A DNA stretch of 64,000 nucleotides from the NCBI GenBank assembly GCA_019321725.1, contig CM033121.1, positions 3,348,001 to 3,412,000 on the forward strand. The letters are read 5' to 3'. How positions within the stretch are numbered: position 1 is the first letter of the stretch; every line of letters begins with the position of its first letter. This DNA is from Paulownia fortunei (Eukaryota; Streptophyta; Magnoliopsida; Lamiales; Paulowniaceae). The position numbers and the translations under genes are program-made. Below, in pieces: positions 39,118-52,591 of the stretch. A model generated the notes under the pieces. It made no database searches and had not been told where the DNA came from. It saw nothing but the letters and a program-made list of their open reading frames with translations.

Positions 39118-42100
39118 TCAGGCAAGATATCGGTATAATCGTCTATCTGCATTATCTCTCTCCAAGAAATCTCGCTCGATAAGGGATTCAATCCGTTTCT
39201 TAATTTCCCCAGGGTTAGCCAGAAACCGAGATTGCAATTGTTTTGTGACCTCAGCAATGATATTATTGTGATCCAATACCCTCCTGGATTTCATAATTCT
39301 GACTATTGCAGCCTCAATCTGGGGCTTTCTGTCCTCCTCCACCCTCTGTCTTGTTTCTTGCTTTTCAGGCTCAGATTCCTTTTGTGCAACCACAGTTCCT
39401 ATTTTCACCTTCCGAAGTTTGCTGGTAAAATTGTCATTAACAGAAAAGGCGTCGTCCTCTCCGATATCCTTGCTCATGGGTTCCTTTCGAAGCACATTTT
39501 TCCTTTTACACAAGCTAAGGACTGCAGACACCGTTTCAAATCAGAAGAGGGAATCTCAGTGGCCTGCTCAATCTCCCTATAGCTAAGACAATCAGTATTG
39601 TTGAACAGCATTAGGACACACATCTGATAAGTTGAAACATTCAACTCATATTTCTGGCCATTCCCAAAGGTTGCTCTCAGATCAGCAGTTCCCATATTTG
39701 TTTGCCAGGATAATCTCCTACCAGTATGGGTCCCGAGGTAATATGATCGAAACTTCTCACATAGAGCTGACAATTCAGCCGGCAGGTTGCAAGTATTGCT
39801 GGATTGAGTAGGCCAAGATCCAGTAGTCAAAACCTGGACTACTAATGTAGGGCCATTTCCCAGCTCAGCACCATAGGCTGCATAGAACCGTGCATTGTGT
39901 CCTGAGAGGTCTTCATGTCTGTAAACATACCTTCTAATTTAGAAGTAAACTGATAACCACATTCAGTCTTCAGTTTAACAATCAGACTTCTCTCGCATCA
40001 TCAGATACCGTTTTTCCTGACAAGAGTCGCTTTGCCAAATGCTGTTTGTAGTATTTTTCAAAAACATCTTTCTCCTGGAGGTAACGGAACAATATCATCA
40101 CCTTATCAAGAATAACCTCAATATCCTCTTCTTTCACTCCCTTCAGTCCTTTGCGCAACTTATCATCCACAAACAATGATATGTACTCTGGAGAACGAGG
40201 GTTCAAATTGATAAAATTCAAAAGAAGAACTCAAGGCATTCTGGAAGGTCTTGTCATTGCTGAATGCCAAGCTTATGATCTTATCATACTTATCCCTTTT
40301 TCCAAGGAGGGTGTCAACGAACTCCACTGGATTCTTTGATTTCTCAGGATCAGTAACAAGCTGTTTGCCTGTATCTCTGATGTGAGACGTCATTACATCT
40401 CTAATTGTAGAGAGACCGTTAGGAACCCGGCGGAATAAGTTGTACATCCTTCCCAAGTCTTCAGACTTATCATCAAGAAGCATCTTTACCAATCCTGAAT
40501 TCTCCATGTGAAATAGTCTAAGCATGTGGTTGGCTATCATCTCTTTCTCTACGACATTAGTGATCTTTGGTTCGCTCTTTGCATCCAAGTAGTGTGACAC
40601 CCTCTCTATTTCTTCATTTAGACGCCTTTCAGCTTTCTTCAGGTAGTCCCCACAATCACTGCACTCGATAAATTCCTGAGATTCTGCTCTATAGAAATCA
40701 GCTGAAACTTCAAGAAATGGTTTCTCAAAATCTTCTTGGTAGACTGAAGATCCCAAATCCATTAGCATTTTGATAATGTTTCTCATAAGGCCTCTGTTGA
40801 TAACTTCACCTGTGCGTTCCCTAAGTATCAGTTCAAGAAGTGTGTTCAGAAGCCGTGGCTGGATTTTACTAGAGTGAATTACATTATCCCTCCAAAGATT
40901 TAGCCCAAGCTCATGAACGGGGGTTTTGTGGGTGCTTGGGATGAAAGTTCTGTCCATGTACATTAGTATGTCACGGATCATCTGCAGTGCTTTATTATGA
41001 TCATTCCATTTTGTATTAAGCTCATCCAGGAAGGAAGCACCTTGGGCAGCCTCTATAGATTTGGACATCGTCTGAAGATGGAATGTCATCGTTGACACAA
41101 GTCCTGAATAAAGCTTCTCCCCAAATTTATGCAATACCATATTGTAAGCATTTCTGGATGCATAAAAAATTCCAAATCAGAGACAAAATCCCTTATAGAA
41201 AGACACATGTGCTTTTGGGAAGACAGAAAGACTTAATTTCATATCTCTATTCCTACTTCCTGACTTCATTTGAAACACACTTCACATCAATAGATAGCTA
41301 AATTAGATAGTCCATATCCATTCAACAAGAATGCTCTTTTTTGGTAAAAAAGATGACTTTGGGAATGACAAAATAAGAAAGAGACAGAAAATTGATTCTT
41401 TTTTATTCAAACTTTTAGGGAAACCTACATTACATCATTGATTCTTTTTATCCACTCCCTTTACATTTTCTCATTTCAGATTACCCTAAGTCTTCAAGGG
41501 AACTTGGCTAAAGCTGAATCATAAACCAAGTATGATTGGTGTGGAGTTCATTATGAGCTTCGTCTCCTAAACTAAATTTTAACACACCCAGTCTTGGCAT
41601 AAATCAATATGTTGCATTTCACAGATACCCTCACAAAAGCTATGCTTTTGTTGATATGTTAGAAACAGAGAGATTACAACCTGAATATTTGCCTCCTATA
41701 ATCATGACACATGTTTGTATGTAGCAGATTACGAGAAGCTGTCATGATACAAGCAGGTAAGTGAAATTCACCAGTGTCCTTGAAAAAAACTATATTGCTA
41801 CGGTACCCAATCTATCCAAGCATGTGAAGCCATTTGGATGGAGAATGCTAAACATGATGTGTCATAAAGTTATACCTCTCTAATAAGACAACCATCAGGA
41901 AACTCGCAAGTGTTATTTTAGTTGTAGCATGATCCAGATCTGCAATCGCAATAAACTCATGCGACAGCAAGGTGAAAAAACTATTATCATTCCTGCCAAG
42001 AATTTTACATAATCGAGTTCAAGCTGGCATATTAACAAATTTGGGAACGTAAAATCTACATGGCAGTACAAATATCTCCAAAGTCATCAAGTATTTCAAA

Positions 42101-43216
42101 TGAATAGGCAAGCTTTTTGATTCCACCAAGTACCTCGGTATTTTCCATTTTATGTTAACAATTTTCTTTTTGCTTTCTCTCTGTCTTTTTCTCCTCCTTT
42201 TTTCATGGAACCACACAATACTTTCTTCATAGTAGCAAAAAGAAAAACAATAGAAAGCACACAACACGACAAGATCCTGCGTCCTCATTCCCAAGTCATT
42301 TAAGTGATGAGCCCAATCCATCAGAGGCAGCCAACAATCTTTCCAAATTCAGAAAATGGTGTCAATAAGCACGGTAAAAGACAATAGAAGAATCCCATAG
42401 ATTATGTGCAATTCAAATTCCTGGAACTGTTAACATATGACACTACAGTCAATTTCTTCAACAAAGGGGACAAAGAGGTGCTAAATCTCAAAAGCTATAA
42501 TTTCAACGCCTCCTCATCAGTAAGCAGAATACCCCATAGTATGCAATATGCATGTGCGGAGGGATAGAAAAATATAAGTAATTTGCATATTAACTGCAAT
42601 AAACCCTTTAAGAAAAAAATTAATATAGAATTCAAAGACCCTATGATTACACCTCAGATACATGTAAATTATAAGCAATGAAATTCGACTTCAAGAAAAC
42701 CTTATTTACCACGAAAAAAATAAATTCCACTTCAACAAACCATTAATTAGCTGATAATCTTTAACAGGAAATGCCAAAGAGAGAGAGAGAGAGAAAAAAA
42801 AAAAAAAAGACTGACATGAAACCGAAATTCCACATCAAATGTACACAGTATTAGAGCATAAAATCAACTCAGCTACAAACAGCAAGCAAGCAATTTAAAT
42901 TTCAAGAATAAATAATTAGCATCTGTGCGATTAAACCACTCTGTAAATCTCATTCCAACTTATATCTTCACGAAAATTAATATCACAAACAGTAGTAGCA
43001 AACCAAACCAAAAATAAGCTTCAAGAAATCGGGAAAAGAAATAGCAAAAAACCTGTATAATTCTTCAAAGCTGAGTCCGCTAGCATTGTGATTATAAATC
43101 TCATGAATTGCATGCTCTAATATCTTCCAAGTCTTGTCTGCATACTTAGGATCCACCACCACTTTGTGTTTAAACGCTTCAATCTGAAAATTCCTCTTCT
43201 TCTGCCCGCCACTCAT
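39118..43216 (-). CDS. CUL3: Cullin-3, scaffold of BTB-type E3 ubiquitin ligases, with four apparent frameshifts
   Basis: Exon 1 is 43053-43216 ([15 protein letters not shown]...) and exon 2 is 39118-41153, joined in phase at ELYR/NAYN, the two-exon plan of Arabidopsis CUL3A/B. Cullin repeats, the cullin homology domain and the C-terminal winged helix ending LYRYLA are all recognisable. The neddylation region reads [10 protein letters not shown]. The exon-2 frame is broken four times: near 40213 (a T run short by two), near 39995 (one base lost in the SDDA/ERSL region), near 39895 (a T run short by one) and near 39497 (an A run short by one). The first two cancel out. Both splice sites and flanking protein sequence are intact and strongly conserved. 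I therefore favour sequence error over a pseudogene, though a recent pseudogene is possible. The normal protein brings BTB substrate adaptors and RBX1 together in the nucleus and cytosol. Confidence 0.85.
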
Positions 43217-45821
43217 CCTCTCAGAGAAAAAAATCGGAAAATTATTCCTCCAAATCCAAATTGATAGACGAATCTATGAGCCCGAGGTTTTAGGAAAAAA
43301 ATCTGACAACGCAATTTTTGGGCGTTTTTCAATTGATTGACAAAAGAGAGTCCAGGTTTAGGGCTCGAAATTGAAGGTGGAAACCGTAGAATGTAGAGGA
43401 AGATTGAATTGGATTGTAGGTTACGCTAATCCACCGTAACAAGATTTTGGTTTTGATAGATAATTTGAGATAATTGATCGAAAGAACAGAGGTATAATTT
43501 CTGTTTAATTTTCTAGATTTTTCTTTTTTTCAAAAAAATTAAAAAAAGGTGGTGCTTTGATGCAAGTTTTCAAAGGTTTTGGTGCTAACTGATGGTTTCC
43601 CGTTGGGGTGTGTTTGGGAGGGAGTGAATTGGGAAGATACTTGGTTTTTTGGATGTTTGGTTGCGTGGGTGAATAGTCGAAACTAACCTTGCACAATGAC
43701 AGAAATGTTTGTTATGTTGGAAAGAATAATGTGTAACAAAATATTAACCATGTATATGATTAATTGAAGTTCATTTGCAACCATATTTGATTAATTTGCT
43801 TCCAAATGAATAAATCCCAATATTTTCAATGAATCATATTCAAATCATGTTCGATTTTATCATTACCAATTATATTTATTTATATATAGAAGGATATAAA
43901 AATATATAAACACGTATATTTATCAATATATTTTTCTCATGTATGTAGTTTTTATCTCATCCTTCTAATATACTGCAATCATCTTACAATCAAATTCAGT
44001 TTCGCTTGCATTTAATGGTTATGTGGTTATTCCTCTACTTCACACTTTTTTTTATATATTTTTTTTCGTTTCTTGAATGAGAGTTTCATTTTCTTGCATA
44101 ATAGTTTTCATCTTATTTGATATATTGTACACAATAAATTTAATTGAGATCTGTAAATTGACTAATATTATAAGATTTTATTTAAATTGATGAATTTAAA
44201 ATTAAATATTTTTATATAAAATAATAAATTATTGTGTTTGTTTAAATATTTTTCTCAAATCATTCCATCAAATCCAATTGCAATCTAAAACATGTTAATT
44301 TCGCTGCAATTAGAGTTTTTAAGTTGAATTTAAATGAAATGATTTGAATTTGAAAGAATAATTTCAAATGACTTTATATAAGATGGATTTAAAATCCACC
44401 ACTATAATTCAAAAAATAGTTTAAAATATAGATTTAATAATTTAAAATCTATTGTACCATAAAATTATCAAAGTAAGCTAAATAAATTTATTATTATGAA
44501 TTTAAAATTTATAATTTCAAATTCATTAATTCAAATAAAACTTTATAAACTTCCGTTCTCCCCAATTTTGAGTTTTAAAAGGATGTTTTTCCCACCCATG
44601 TTTGGGTACATAATTCTTTTACTACAAGTGATTTTGAATGGCTTTTAACTCATCTCTATATATATATGAAAATGGAATGAATTTACTAAAATTCAAGATT
44701 TAGCTCATCAAAATTGTTAAGGATTTGGATCCAAACTCAATAGGTCCAAATTATACCTGATTCAAAATTTTTAAACTATAACAAATATATATTTTTTAAA
44801 TAATATCACTAAAAAATTTTAAACAATAATATTACGCAAATTTATAAAAAAGAAGATAAAATAAAACAAAAAATTAAATAAGATAAATTTAAAAATAAAA
44901 AATCAAGATTCATCCAAACTTTTTTATAAATTTAAAATCCCACCTAAGTGGGTTGAGTTTAATACGAATTCGAGTTTGTACGGTCAATTGCTATACCTAC
45001 TAATGGACCATAATTTACTACACACAATAACCTTTTTTGTGGTCATTTTTTTTTATTTATTCCTTATATATTTTCATGAGTTTGTACTTTATCCCTCCAA
45101 ATTTTTTCTTGTACCAATAAACACTATGATTAACAAAGTTGGTGCATTTGACCTCTAAAGTTAACTTCATCCACTTTTAGAATTTATTTTTGCAAGATAT
45201 TTCTGTATTATGACAAATGTGTACAAATTTAAGAAAAGGAGTGCCTAAGATTTGTAGGACATAAGTGTTCAATGCTAAATTTTGTTTTTATGATATAAAA
45301 GATAGAAAGTAACATAAATAAAATGCTGAAAGATTGTAACCATGATACCTACACCCGTCTACTCAATTTACAATTGAAGCTCGTTATCGATCTTGTCATT
45401 AACTTAAATAAGTCTCAAATACATTATATTTTATTTTATTTTTAAAATAAATTTATCTTTCCATTTTTCCTTCTTTCTTTCTCTCTTTTAATTTGTCCCA
45501 TATTTCTCTCCCTTCTCTCTCCAACCTCTTTCTCACTTATTATCTCTTTAAAGTAGTCATATTTATGAAAAGATGATTAATGGAAGTTAAGGAGACTAGG
45601 CTAAGCAAGATGATTAATGGAGCTTGCAACTTTGCTTGAGCCATTACATTAAGCTTTAAAAATGGAATTAACGACACTCAAACTGAATATCTTAAATTTA
45701 GAAATAAAACAAAAAAATTTAAAAAAATATAATTCAGAAACATTGTTTCTCAGAACCAACTGATGAGAGCACAAGCTTGAATTTGAATAATATATTTAAT
45801 ATTGCTGAAAATAATCAACAA
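43217..45821. other. Intergenic AT-rich DNA with a foldback, no gene seen
   Basis: Contains the cullin promoter and leader at its left end, a foldback at 44171-44547 and long AT-rich stretches. Part of 44680-44960 loosely resembles 11740-11930, but too weakly to call a repeat family. No open frame resembles a gene. Confidence 0.6.
44171..44547. repeat. AT-rich foldback (inverted repeat) element
   Basis: The left arm 44171-44215 and right arm 44511-44547 are imperfect reverse complements (TTTTATTTAAATTGATGAAT on the left against the complement of ATTCATTAATTCAAATAAAA on the right), about 295 bases apart. No open frame. A MITE remnant is the simplest explanation, though AT bias makes such matches easier by chance. 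Confidence 0.45.
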
Positions 45822-45892
45822 ATCAGAGTGGCGCAGCGGAAGCGTGGTGGGCCATAACCCACAGGTCCCAGGATCGAAACCTGGCTCTGATA
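45822..45892 (+). tRNA. Initiator tRNA-Met(CAT), one base short in the anticodon loop
   Basis: Acceptor arms ATCAGAG and CTCTGAT pair fully. The A box (TGGCGCAGCGG), the B box (GGATCGAAACC) and the T loop ATCGAAA identify a eukaryotic initiator tRNA rather than an elongator. The anticodon stem GTGGG/CCCAC is intact, but the loop reads CCATAA (6 nt) instead of the expected 7-nt CCCATAA, making the gene 71 rather than 72 nt. A CAA motif just upstream and T runs near 45934-45956 fit a plant Pol III gene. The missing C in a C run is either a sequencing error or a disabling change. Confidence 0.85.
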
Positions 45893-46177
45893 ACTGATAT
45901 ATAGTTCAGAAGCAAGCTTCCCGATTCCACTAGCTTTTTCATTTTTGATTTTTTGCTACCCAATTACATTCAAGGGTCGGATCCAACCCGCACCCGACCC
46001 CGCGTCATCGTCAAGCTAACGCTACCGTTTAGCCCCACTTTTATGATTTATCAACCTATAAATTACCCTCCGCACTCCAACTACCAGACTCGTCCACTAC
46101 CCTCTTTCAAATTCGCACTATAAATTCTGAAAAATTCAAGTAATCTATTTTTCAATTATTTGAAAAATAAATAAAAA

Positions 46178-49100
46178 ATGCCTGAAGATTTATCCACTGA
46201 ACGCCCTCTCTTCGGCGGCGCTATCGCCTCCACCTTCCCCTTCGCTTCCAGGTTTGCATTTTTTTTTTTTGTTTTGGTTTATTTTTCTATTGCTACGTTA
46301 ATTTTGTTTTTTGATATTAAATTAGGATTAGTGCTGTTTCAATTAATGTTTACTTTAATGTTTAGGATGTAAGTAACATGCGCCAACTTCCTGATCATCA
46401 GGTAATCCATTTCGTGAATATTTTGATTTTTTTTTCCCGATTTTGCTTAATCATAAATTATTATTTAGTTTTCTTTTTTCTTTTTTCTTTTTTTTGGTTG
46501 TGGTGTGTTGATGAAAGTATTTTGTTGTTATAGGAGGTGTTTGTGGATCCAACGCGCGATGAGAGTTTGATATTTGAGCTGCTGGACTTGAAGACTGACG
46601 TGGCGGACCATGGAAGTGCCACGTGGTTTCTTCAAGACCTCGCTAAGGAGCAAGATGCTGAAGGAACTATGGTACAATCAGAATTCTATTTTTTATTTGT
46701 TTTTCCTTTATTTTTAGTGTTGAGTTTGGGCCTCATACTTTACTGAATTGGAGTACTTGTCTGCATTTACTGCTACTTCAAGGAAATTAGCTTAATTCAG
46801 GAAGTGGAGTTCTGTTTGTTTTAGAGTCTATACTGTTGATGGTGGGAGATTTTTGTGAAAAGTTAATGTTTTTAGTCCATTGTCTGGTGTTTTAGCTCAC
46901 TACTGAATTTGTACTACCAAGTCCATCCACCACCAGCGGCAATTACCACCCTTACACACCTCCCTTTAATGTGGAGTACCTTTAATGAAGACTGTGTTAG
47001 AGAACTTTGTTGTCATGATGGTGGTAGCACGATAATTGAGTGTTTGTGGTGGGGTTGGAAATGCTGCTGCTGCTGCTGGTATTGGGTTAGATGGTGGTGA
47101 TAGAAAGTTTGGGAACAAGTTATGAGATAATTTTACTTCCGAAAAAGACACTGAAATTGAGAAAAAAAACTTTTCACGAGTATGTTGTTTGCCCCACCCA
47201 ATGGGACCTCTATCGGGCCAATCTGATTTTTGTGAGAGGTTGTAGTTGTATCTTTAGGAAGTTTCTTATGATCTTTAAGGCTTTTGGTGCTTGCTTGTAA
47301 CAGTTGTAACAGTTTTACAAGCTTCATTAAGGTTGCATCAGAACTATCATTGAATCTGATAACAGTCTAAGAAATTATAGACATTTATTGATGACAATTA
47401 TCTCTGTTCTTTAGTTTGTGGTTGAGGTTTTACTTATCTAGGGGCCTGGTCAATTACATTTCTCTTGTTTCCTGTTAAACAATACGAAGTACTTCTTGCT
47501 TATCTTCATTTTATTTTCTTAAGCATAATCATGAGAATTATAGTTGATGACACTATGACTCCTGTCTTCGTAATGCTATTCGTGTAACGAAGTGTGTGAT
47601 TTGCTCATTGATGCATATTCTTTCTGTTGAGGCAACTTTTGTTCTTGATCGAATAAATGTGAAAAAAATTAAGATTTCCATGGATGGGTTCATGGCTTCT
47701 TGTTCCCTTTCATAAAAAATATATACATAAATAAATAAAATAAAATAAGAATTAAAAAAAAAGAAGAAGAAGAAGAGGATTCGTAGCTTCTTGCCTCTCA
47801 CTGTGCTGTGTCAACTTTTATTGTTAAATATGTGCGTGAGCCGTGTAACAAAGAAACTTGACATTATTGAGTTTTGTTAATAATAACAATGTTCCATTTA
47901 TTTTATAATTTCAGGTGCTTGAACAGTCAGGGGTATTTGAGGCTGATGAACTACGATTTAGAAGCAGTCCTGCTATCATAACAACTGCAGTTGGACAAAT
48001 GGTGTGTACAACCTTCTCCTCCTCATTATTGTGAAGTATAATATCGGAGGCTAGACAATGTAATTTCTCTGGTTTACCTCATAAACAACTTTTTTAGCAC
48101 TGAACAACCATTCACCCGGCCAAACACCCCCCCAAACAACCCAAACCAAAAAAAAAAAAAAAAGAACAAAAATACTACTAAAAAAAAAAAGAAAAATTCA
48201 TCGCCTATGGGATCTCAGATAATCTGTTTACATTTACTTTTCTTGCACGATCCTGTCTCCTTGTTTGACAGATATTTATTAGCTATGTTTTTTAACATGT
48301 CTATTGTAAATTTCAAGTACTGGATTTCTTACAAACTATCCAAATTGGGCATCTTTTTTTTTTCCCTCTCTTAGTCTTGTATTGATAGGCTCACCCTCTG
48401 CTGGTTGGCGCCTTCCTGAGCTGATATAGATCCTTGAATTTAGTGTTAAAACCTGATAGTTGTTCTAAAGTATCTAGTTCACCAAGAAAAAATTGAACTG
48501 ATATTAGTATAACCATTTACTTCAAGAGTTTCAAAAGGGACAAGATTGGTCAATTACAAGCTGCAGTACAATATGTTGAGAGTATATTTTCCCTTAAAAA
48601 TTGATGAAATCAGTAAATATAGTGGAGTGAGAAAAAATTAACGATGAATGGATAAAAAATTAAAATATGACTGATTTTGGTTTCTGTATGTATTGTGGAG
48701 GAGTAGTGTAGGCCTCAAAGACGATTTCTGTGTCCCTTTACACAAACTTCCAATCAAAATATGGTTCCGCTTTATAGATGTATGCTCAAGTAAACATTCT
48801 TGTTCTGAGCCTTGAAAAACTTAATCAAGAGTTATGCCACCATAGGTAAGTGGATGAAGCAAATTATAGGATTTGATCTTCTCCCAAGTTTCCTATGTCA
48901 GTTCCTTTGATGACCAAATAATTCTTGTATTTCTGTACTTAATTGTTCTTACTCTTCATTTATAGGCCATATCTAAGGGAAGACAGGGAAGGCACGCTCA
49001 GAACATAGTTAAGGTAAACTTGCCTTTTCTTCTCCTTGGGGCTAGTAGTTTAAGCTCTTTGGTTGGATCTCAATGGATGTTTTTCCAGGTTTATTTAGCT

Positions 49101-49492
49101 AATTTGCGCCTCAAGGAGGTTGCGACAGATGTTCTGATCACTGCTTATGAGCCTATATTGATAAAGTAAGTTGCAAGGATAAGTTTGTCTTTCTTTAACC
49201 CTGCGTGCATATGCATCCTCTCTGAGCTAGAAACTGCTATGTAATATTTCCTTTTCTTCCCCTCTACACTGAGTATGCCAATGCCAATGTTTTTAAGGTC
49301 AGTATGTCACACTTTGCTCGTTTTATCTGCTTTTCTTCTTGTAGTCCTTTGAGTGAAACTGCTGCCACAGTTGGGGCTGGTTTAGCCGTACCTGCTGCAC
49401 AGTCTGGATGTATGCCAATGGGGGAGGTTTTTAGAAGTGCTGTCTCTAGTTTCAAGGTGAATGACTGGAGCCTTTTCGGTGCTGCAGCTTGA
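46178..49492 (+). CDS. MOG1: MOG1-like Ran guanine nucleotide release factor, exon 1 one base short
   Basis: Seven exons: 46178-46251, 46366-46401, 46534-46671, 47915-48001, 48966-49013, 49089-49165, 49345-49492, about 203 residues. Exons 2-7 are in phase and encode DVSNMRQLPDHQ, EVFVDPTRDESLIFELLD, AISKGRQG, the strands around VYLANLRLKEV and the C-terminal KVNDWSLFG. MOG1 family proteins bind Ran and promote GTP release, helping nuclear transport. Exon 1 is 74 nt, where phase 0 needs 75. The bases before the donor read CGC TTC CAG, which would encode the conserved RFQ just before DVSN, so one C seems missing from the CCCC run near 46237-46240. Apart from that base the gene looks complete. 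The 1.2-kb intron 3 has nothing else recognisable. Confidence 0.88.
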
Positions 49493-50940
49493 TTCTGGAG
49501 GAAACCATATCAGAGATATTTTACTATTGTGTCATTAGCCGGTTTTAGTTTCCCATCCGTGACTAGTTTATTCTTTGTAAAATCCTCGCTGTGAAATTTG
49601 CATTTTGTGAGGGAAAATGAAGGTCTTCTTTCGGGTGGTTAAACTCGGTTTAAGGGGTAAGTGCTGATAGGACAGAGGTTGGCTTTTGTTGCAGGATGTA
49701 AATTGTTCCAAGTAGTGTATGCTGTTTTTATGTTTTATCTACAATCATTGGAAGGGGGTTAGGATATTTTATTGTTGTCCCTTGAAATATTTCTCGATGT
49801 TATTCAGTTGTATCAGATTGCCTATCCTGAAAAGGAAAAAGATTTAAGTGCTCACTTGTTTTATTTAATATTTTTATTGTTATACTTGTTGAAGAGCAAA
49901 AAGGTTTATGAGCTCAGCCAAAAATGAAGAGTGTATTTCAGTTTGTCTTGTGCATGCGCGTATGAACTGGATATTTGTGTTATGATGGTCCTTAAATTGC
50001 ACAGCTCGTCGGCTATGGTTATGCATAATGAGCAAAAAATGATGGTCCTTTTCTGAAAATTATCTTTTTCCTGGGGTGTTAAGAGTACTTATCCCGGGCC
50101 TCATATTATTGTATTTTGCTCAACTATTATTGATGCTTTGAAGCAATTATTGGTTCTGATCCACTCATGAAGAAGGCTATTCTAACATGATCTCCCTTTT
50201 TGTGGACTTTCAAGAATTTAATATGCTTGACAATTGACATATATTTCATTTTATTTTATTTTTTGTTTTGCATCAACTGATTTATACATAATTTATCTTT
50301 GATAATGTTTTTTATTTATCTTCTTTATGATGTATTAGATAGGATTTTGGAAAGAGAAACTCGTTAGGAGCTAAGTCCAAGTCTGGATCCATAAAATAGG
50401 TCAGCAAAAATGTCTCCACAGATTTTCATACAAATAATTTTAAAAAACTTTGGTAGACGTGTGAAATGGATACCTAAAAATTCACAACGGAGATGTTACA
50501 CCATTGCAATCTTGTCGGAGTTTGCGGACAATTTCAATTCCTCATCAACTCCTGTCAAAATCACAATTCAAAACCTAACCATTTTTCATATATATAGACA
50601 CACACACACACATATATGTACACACACAGACAGACACAGACATCAACATCATAAGACCTAGGTGCCAGTCATTTTTGCTGAAAATAACGACCCCAAAACC
50701 AATCTTTTTTTCCATACATGCCTTAATGTTTTCATACCACAATGTTTTCAATTCACATCAAATTATTGCCATATCTTGATGGTGATACTGATGTGGACTT
50801 TGATCTAAAAGCGTGTTATGGCAAAACTACCAAGTAATCTAATTGTTGATTGCTTTATCCAGTGTACTAGTATTTTTTGTTTTTTTTTTCATTTTAATGT
50901 ACTAACAATCAAGGGGGCACAGTTTCATTTTCATCAAAAC

Positions 50941-50992
50941 ACACAACACACACACACACACACATACACATATATATATATATATATATATT
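50941..50992. repeat. (CA)n(TA)n microsatellite
   Basis: A CA run followed by about nine TA units. A shorter CA/GA array lies at 50597-50640. Confidence 0.95.
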
Positions 50993-52591
50993 TCCCCAGC
51001 TTGTTTTATATAGTCAGCCATCATCTATGGTGGAGCTGTCAACTAAACCACCAGTGTTGCCAGTGGAGATGGAGAAGGACAAGAATAAAGTTCCAAGATT
51101 AACCCTATAAAAACTGCAATATTGTCTGGTGTTTGTGGATGGGAAGGGGCCATAGTCCATAGGGTCTCACCCCATAGCCATCAGCCCCTTAGCCTGGAAT
51201 TTAAGAAATTTTAATTTTGGAAAGATGATAATTCAGTTTGAAAACAAAAAATAATAGTAAATGAATAGTTTCACACTTTAAAACTTAGCTAAACAACCGC
51301 AAACATTCCGACAAATAGTTGTGCATGATTGATGAATTAGTGAGATGGTAAGCCATCTTCATCACCAGTAGTATAGGACGAGAGTCACGGCACGTGATCT
51401 CCCAACAAGCATCATTGACCTAATCTCCATGGCCCACACTTCATCACCTTAATATTTTCTCAAAAATCAACATAATCGTTCAAATGAAAGCTTTGATCAA
51501 ACAAGATTTTACACGTGACGTGACAGCTCAATACATGCACTGGAAAAATCTTATAATATTCGTACGCGAAAACATAATTGAGCAACAATTTCCATCCACT
51601 GGCACTAGGTTTTCATAAAAAACGTGACTTTGTCGCTGCATGTTGTACTTTCAAATATTTCGAATTCCAAATGTTAATTTGGTTTTATCTTGAAGAGGCC
51701 AATTAAGGAAAGGAATTAAAGGCAAGATTGTTGTTAACCATCAAACTAGACAAGTTGGTGGAGTTCCTAACTACAACCATTAATGGTCATTGCATACCAT
51801 GTATGGCTTATTATGCTTAGAGGTATGACTTTGATCATGACTGTCTGTCATCTAAACAATGTTTAGGACAAACCTATCAACCTTAAATGTTCGAAACAAT
51901 GTCTTATTAATCGTCTTAATCAGATTCCAGGGGCCACAAAGAAAGAAGATTAGAAGCCATTGATGACGCTATTTTAGCATCATTAGGCAGCATGTTGGTG
52001 GTTGAGATGTGTATATATTCGTTGATTAATTATGCAATGTACTCTTCGGCCATTGTAATATGGGAGATTACATCTTATCTTGATTTCAAATGATTCTAGA
52101 ATTTGATGGGACAAGCTAAGAGCTAAGATCTGCTTCCTCTCTATGTACATAGCAACCTAAATACATACGTCATTACATCATAAATATATTTGTTGGCTCG
52201 ATCTTGGGTAACCAAATTAATTACATAAATTTACCCATTTCGCTATACTTTGAGAAAGGTATTTGAGTTTTGGAGCTTATACACATGACAATAGGTAAAA
52301 TGGTGAAGCTAAGGAGTTCCCTGCTTGATTTACAAAGGAGGGTTAAGGGTCATTTAGAATTGAGATCTTGAGTTTCAATTTTTGGGATATTTGATTTGAG
52401 ATGTATATTTAACTACACATGTTTTACAATTATGTATTATTATATAATTTATATTTTTCCTTCTAAAATTTTTCTCAAGATCAAGGATGAAAGTGATGCA
52501 TTCTTAACTATTAGCATTATGCATTAGTGGAAACATTATAATCTGGACATTAAACTCAACTAGTTATGGTGAAGTATGTGTTCGATATATG

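Noticed and set aside
39118..43216. Cullin-3 as a processed (retro-) pseudogene
   Set aside because: The intron at ELYR/NAYN is present with correct splice sites, so the locus did not come from a spliced mRNA.
45934..45956. Firm Pol III terminator for the tRNA
   Set aside because: T runs are present, but more than 40 bases downstream and interrupted, so only mentioned as compatible.
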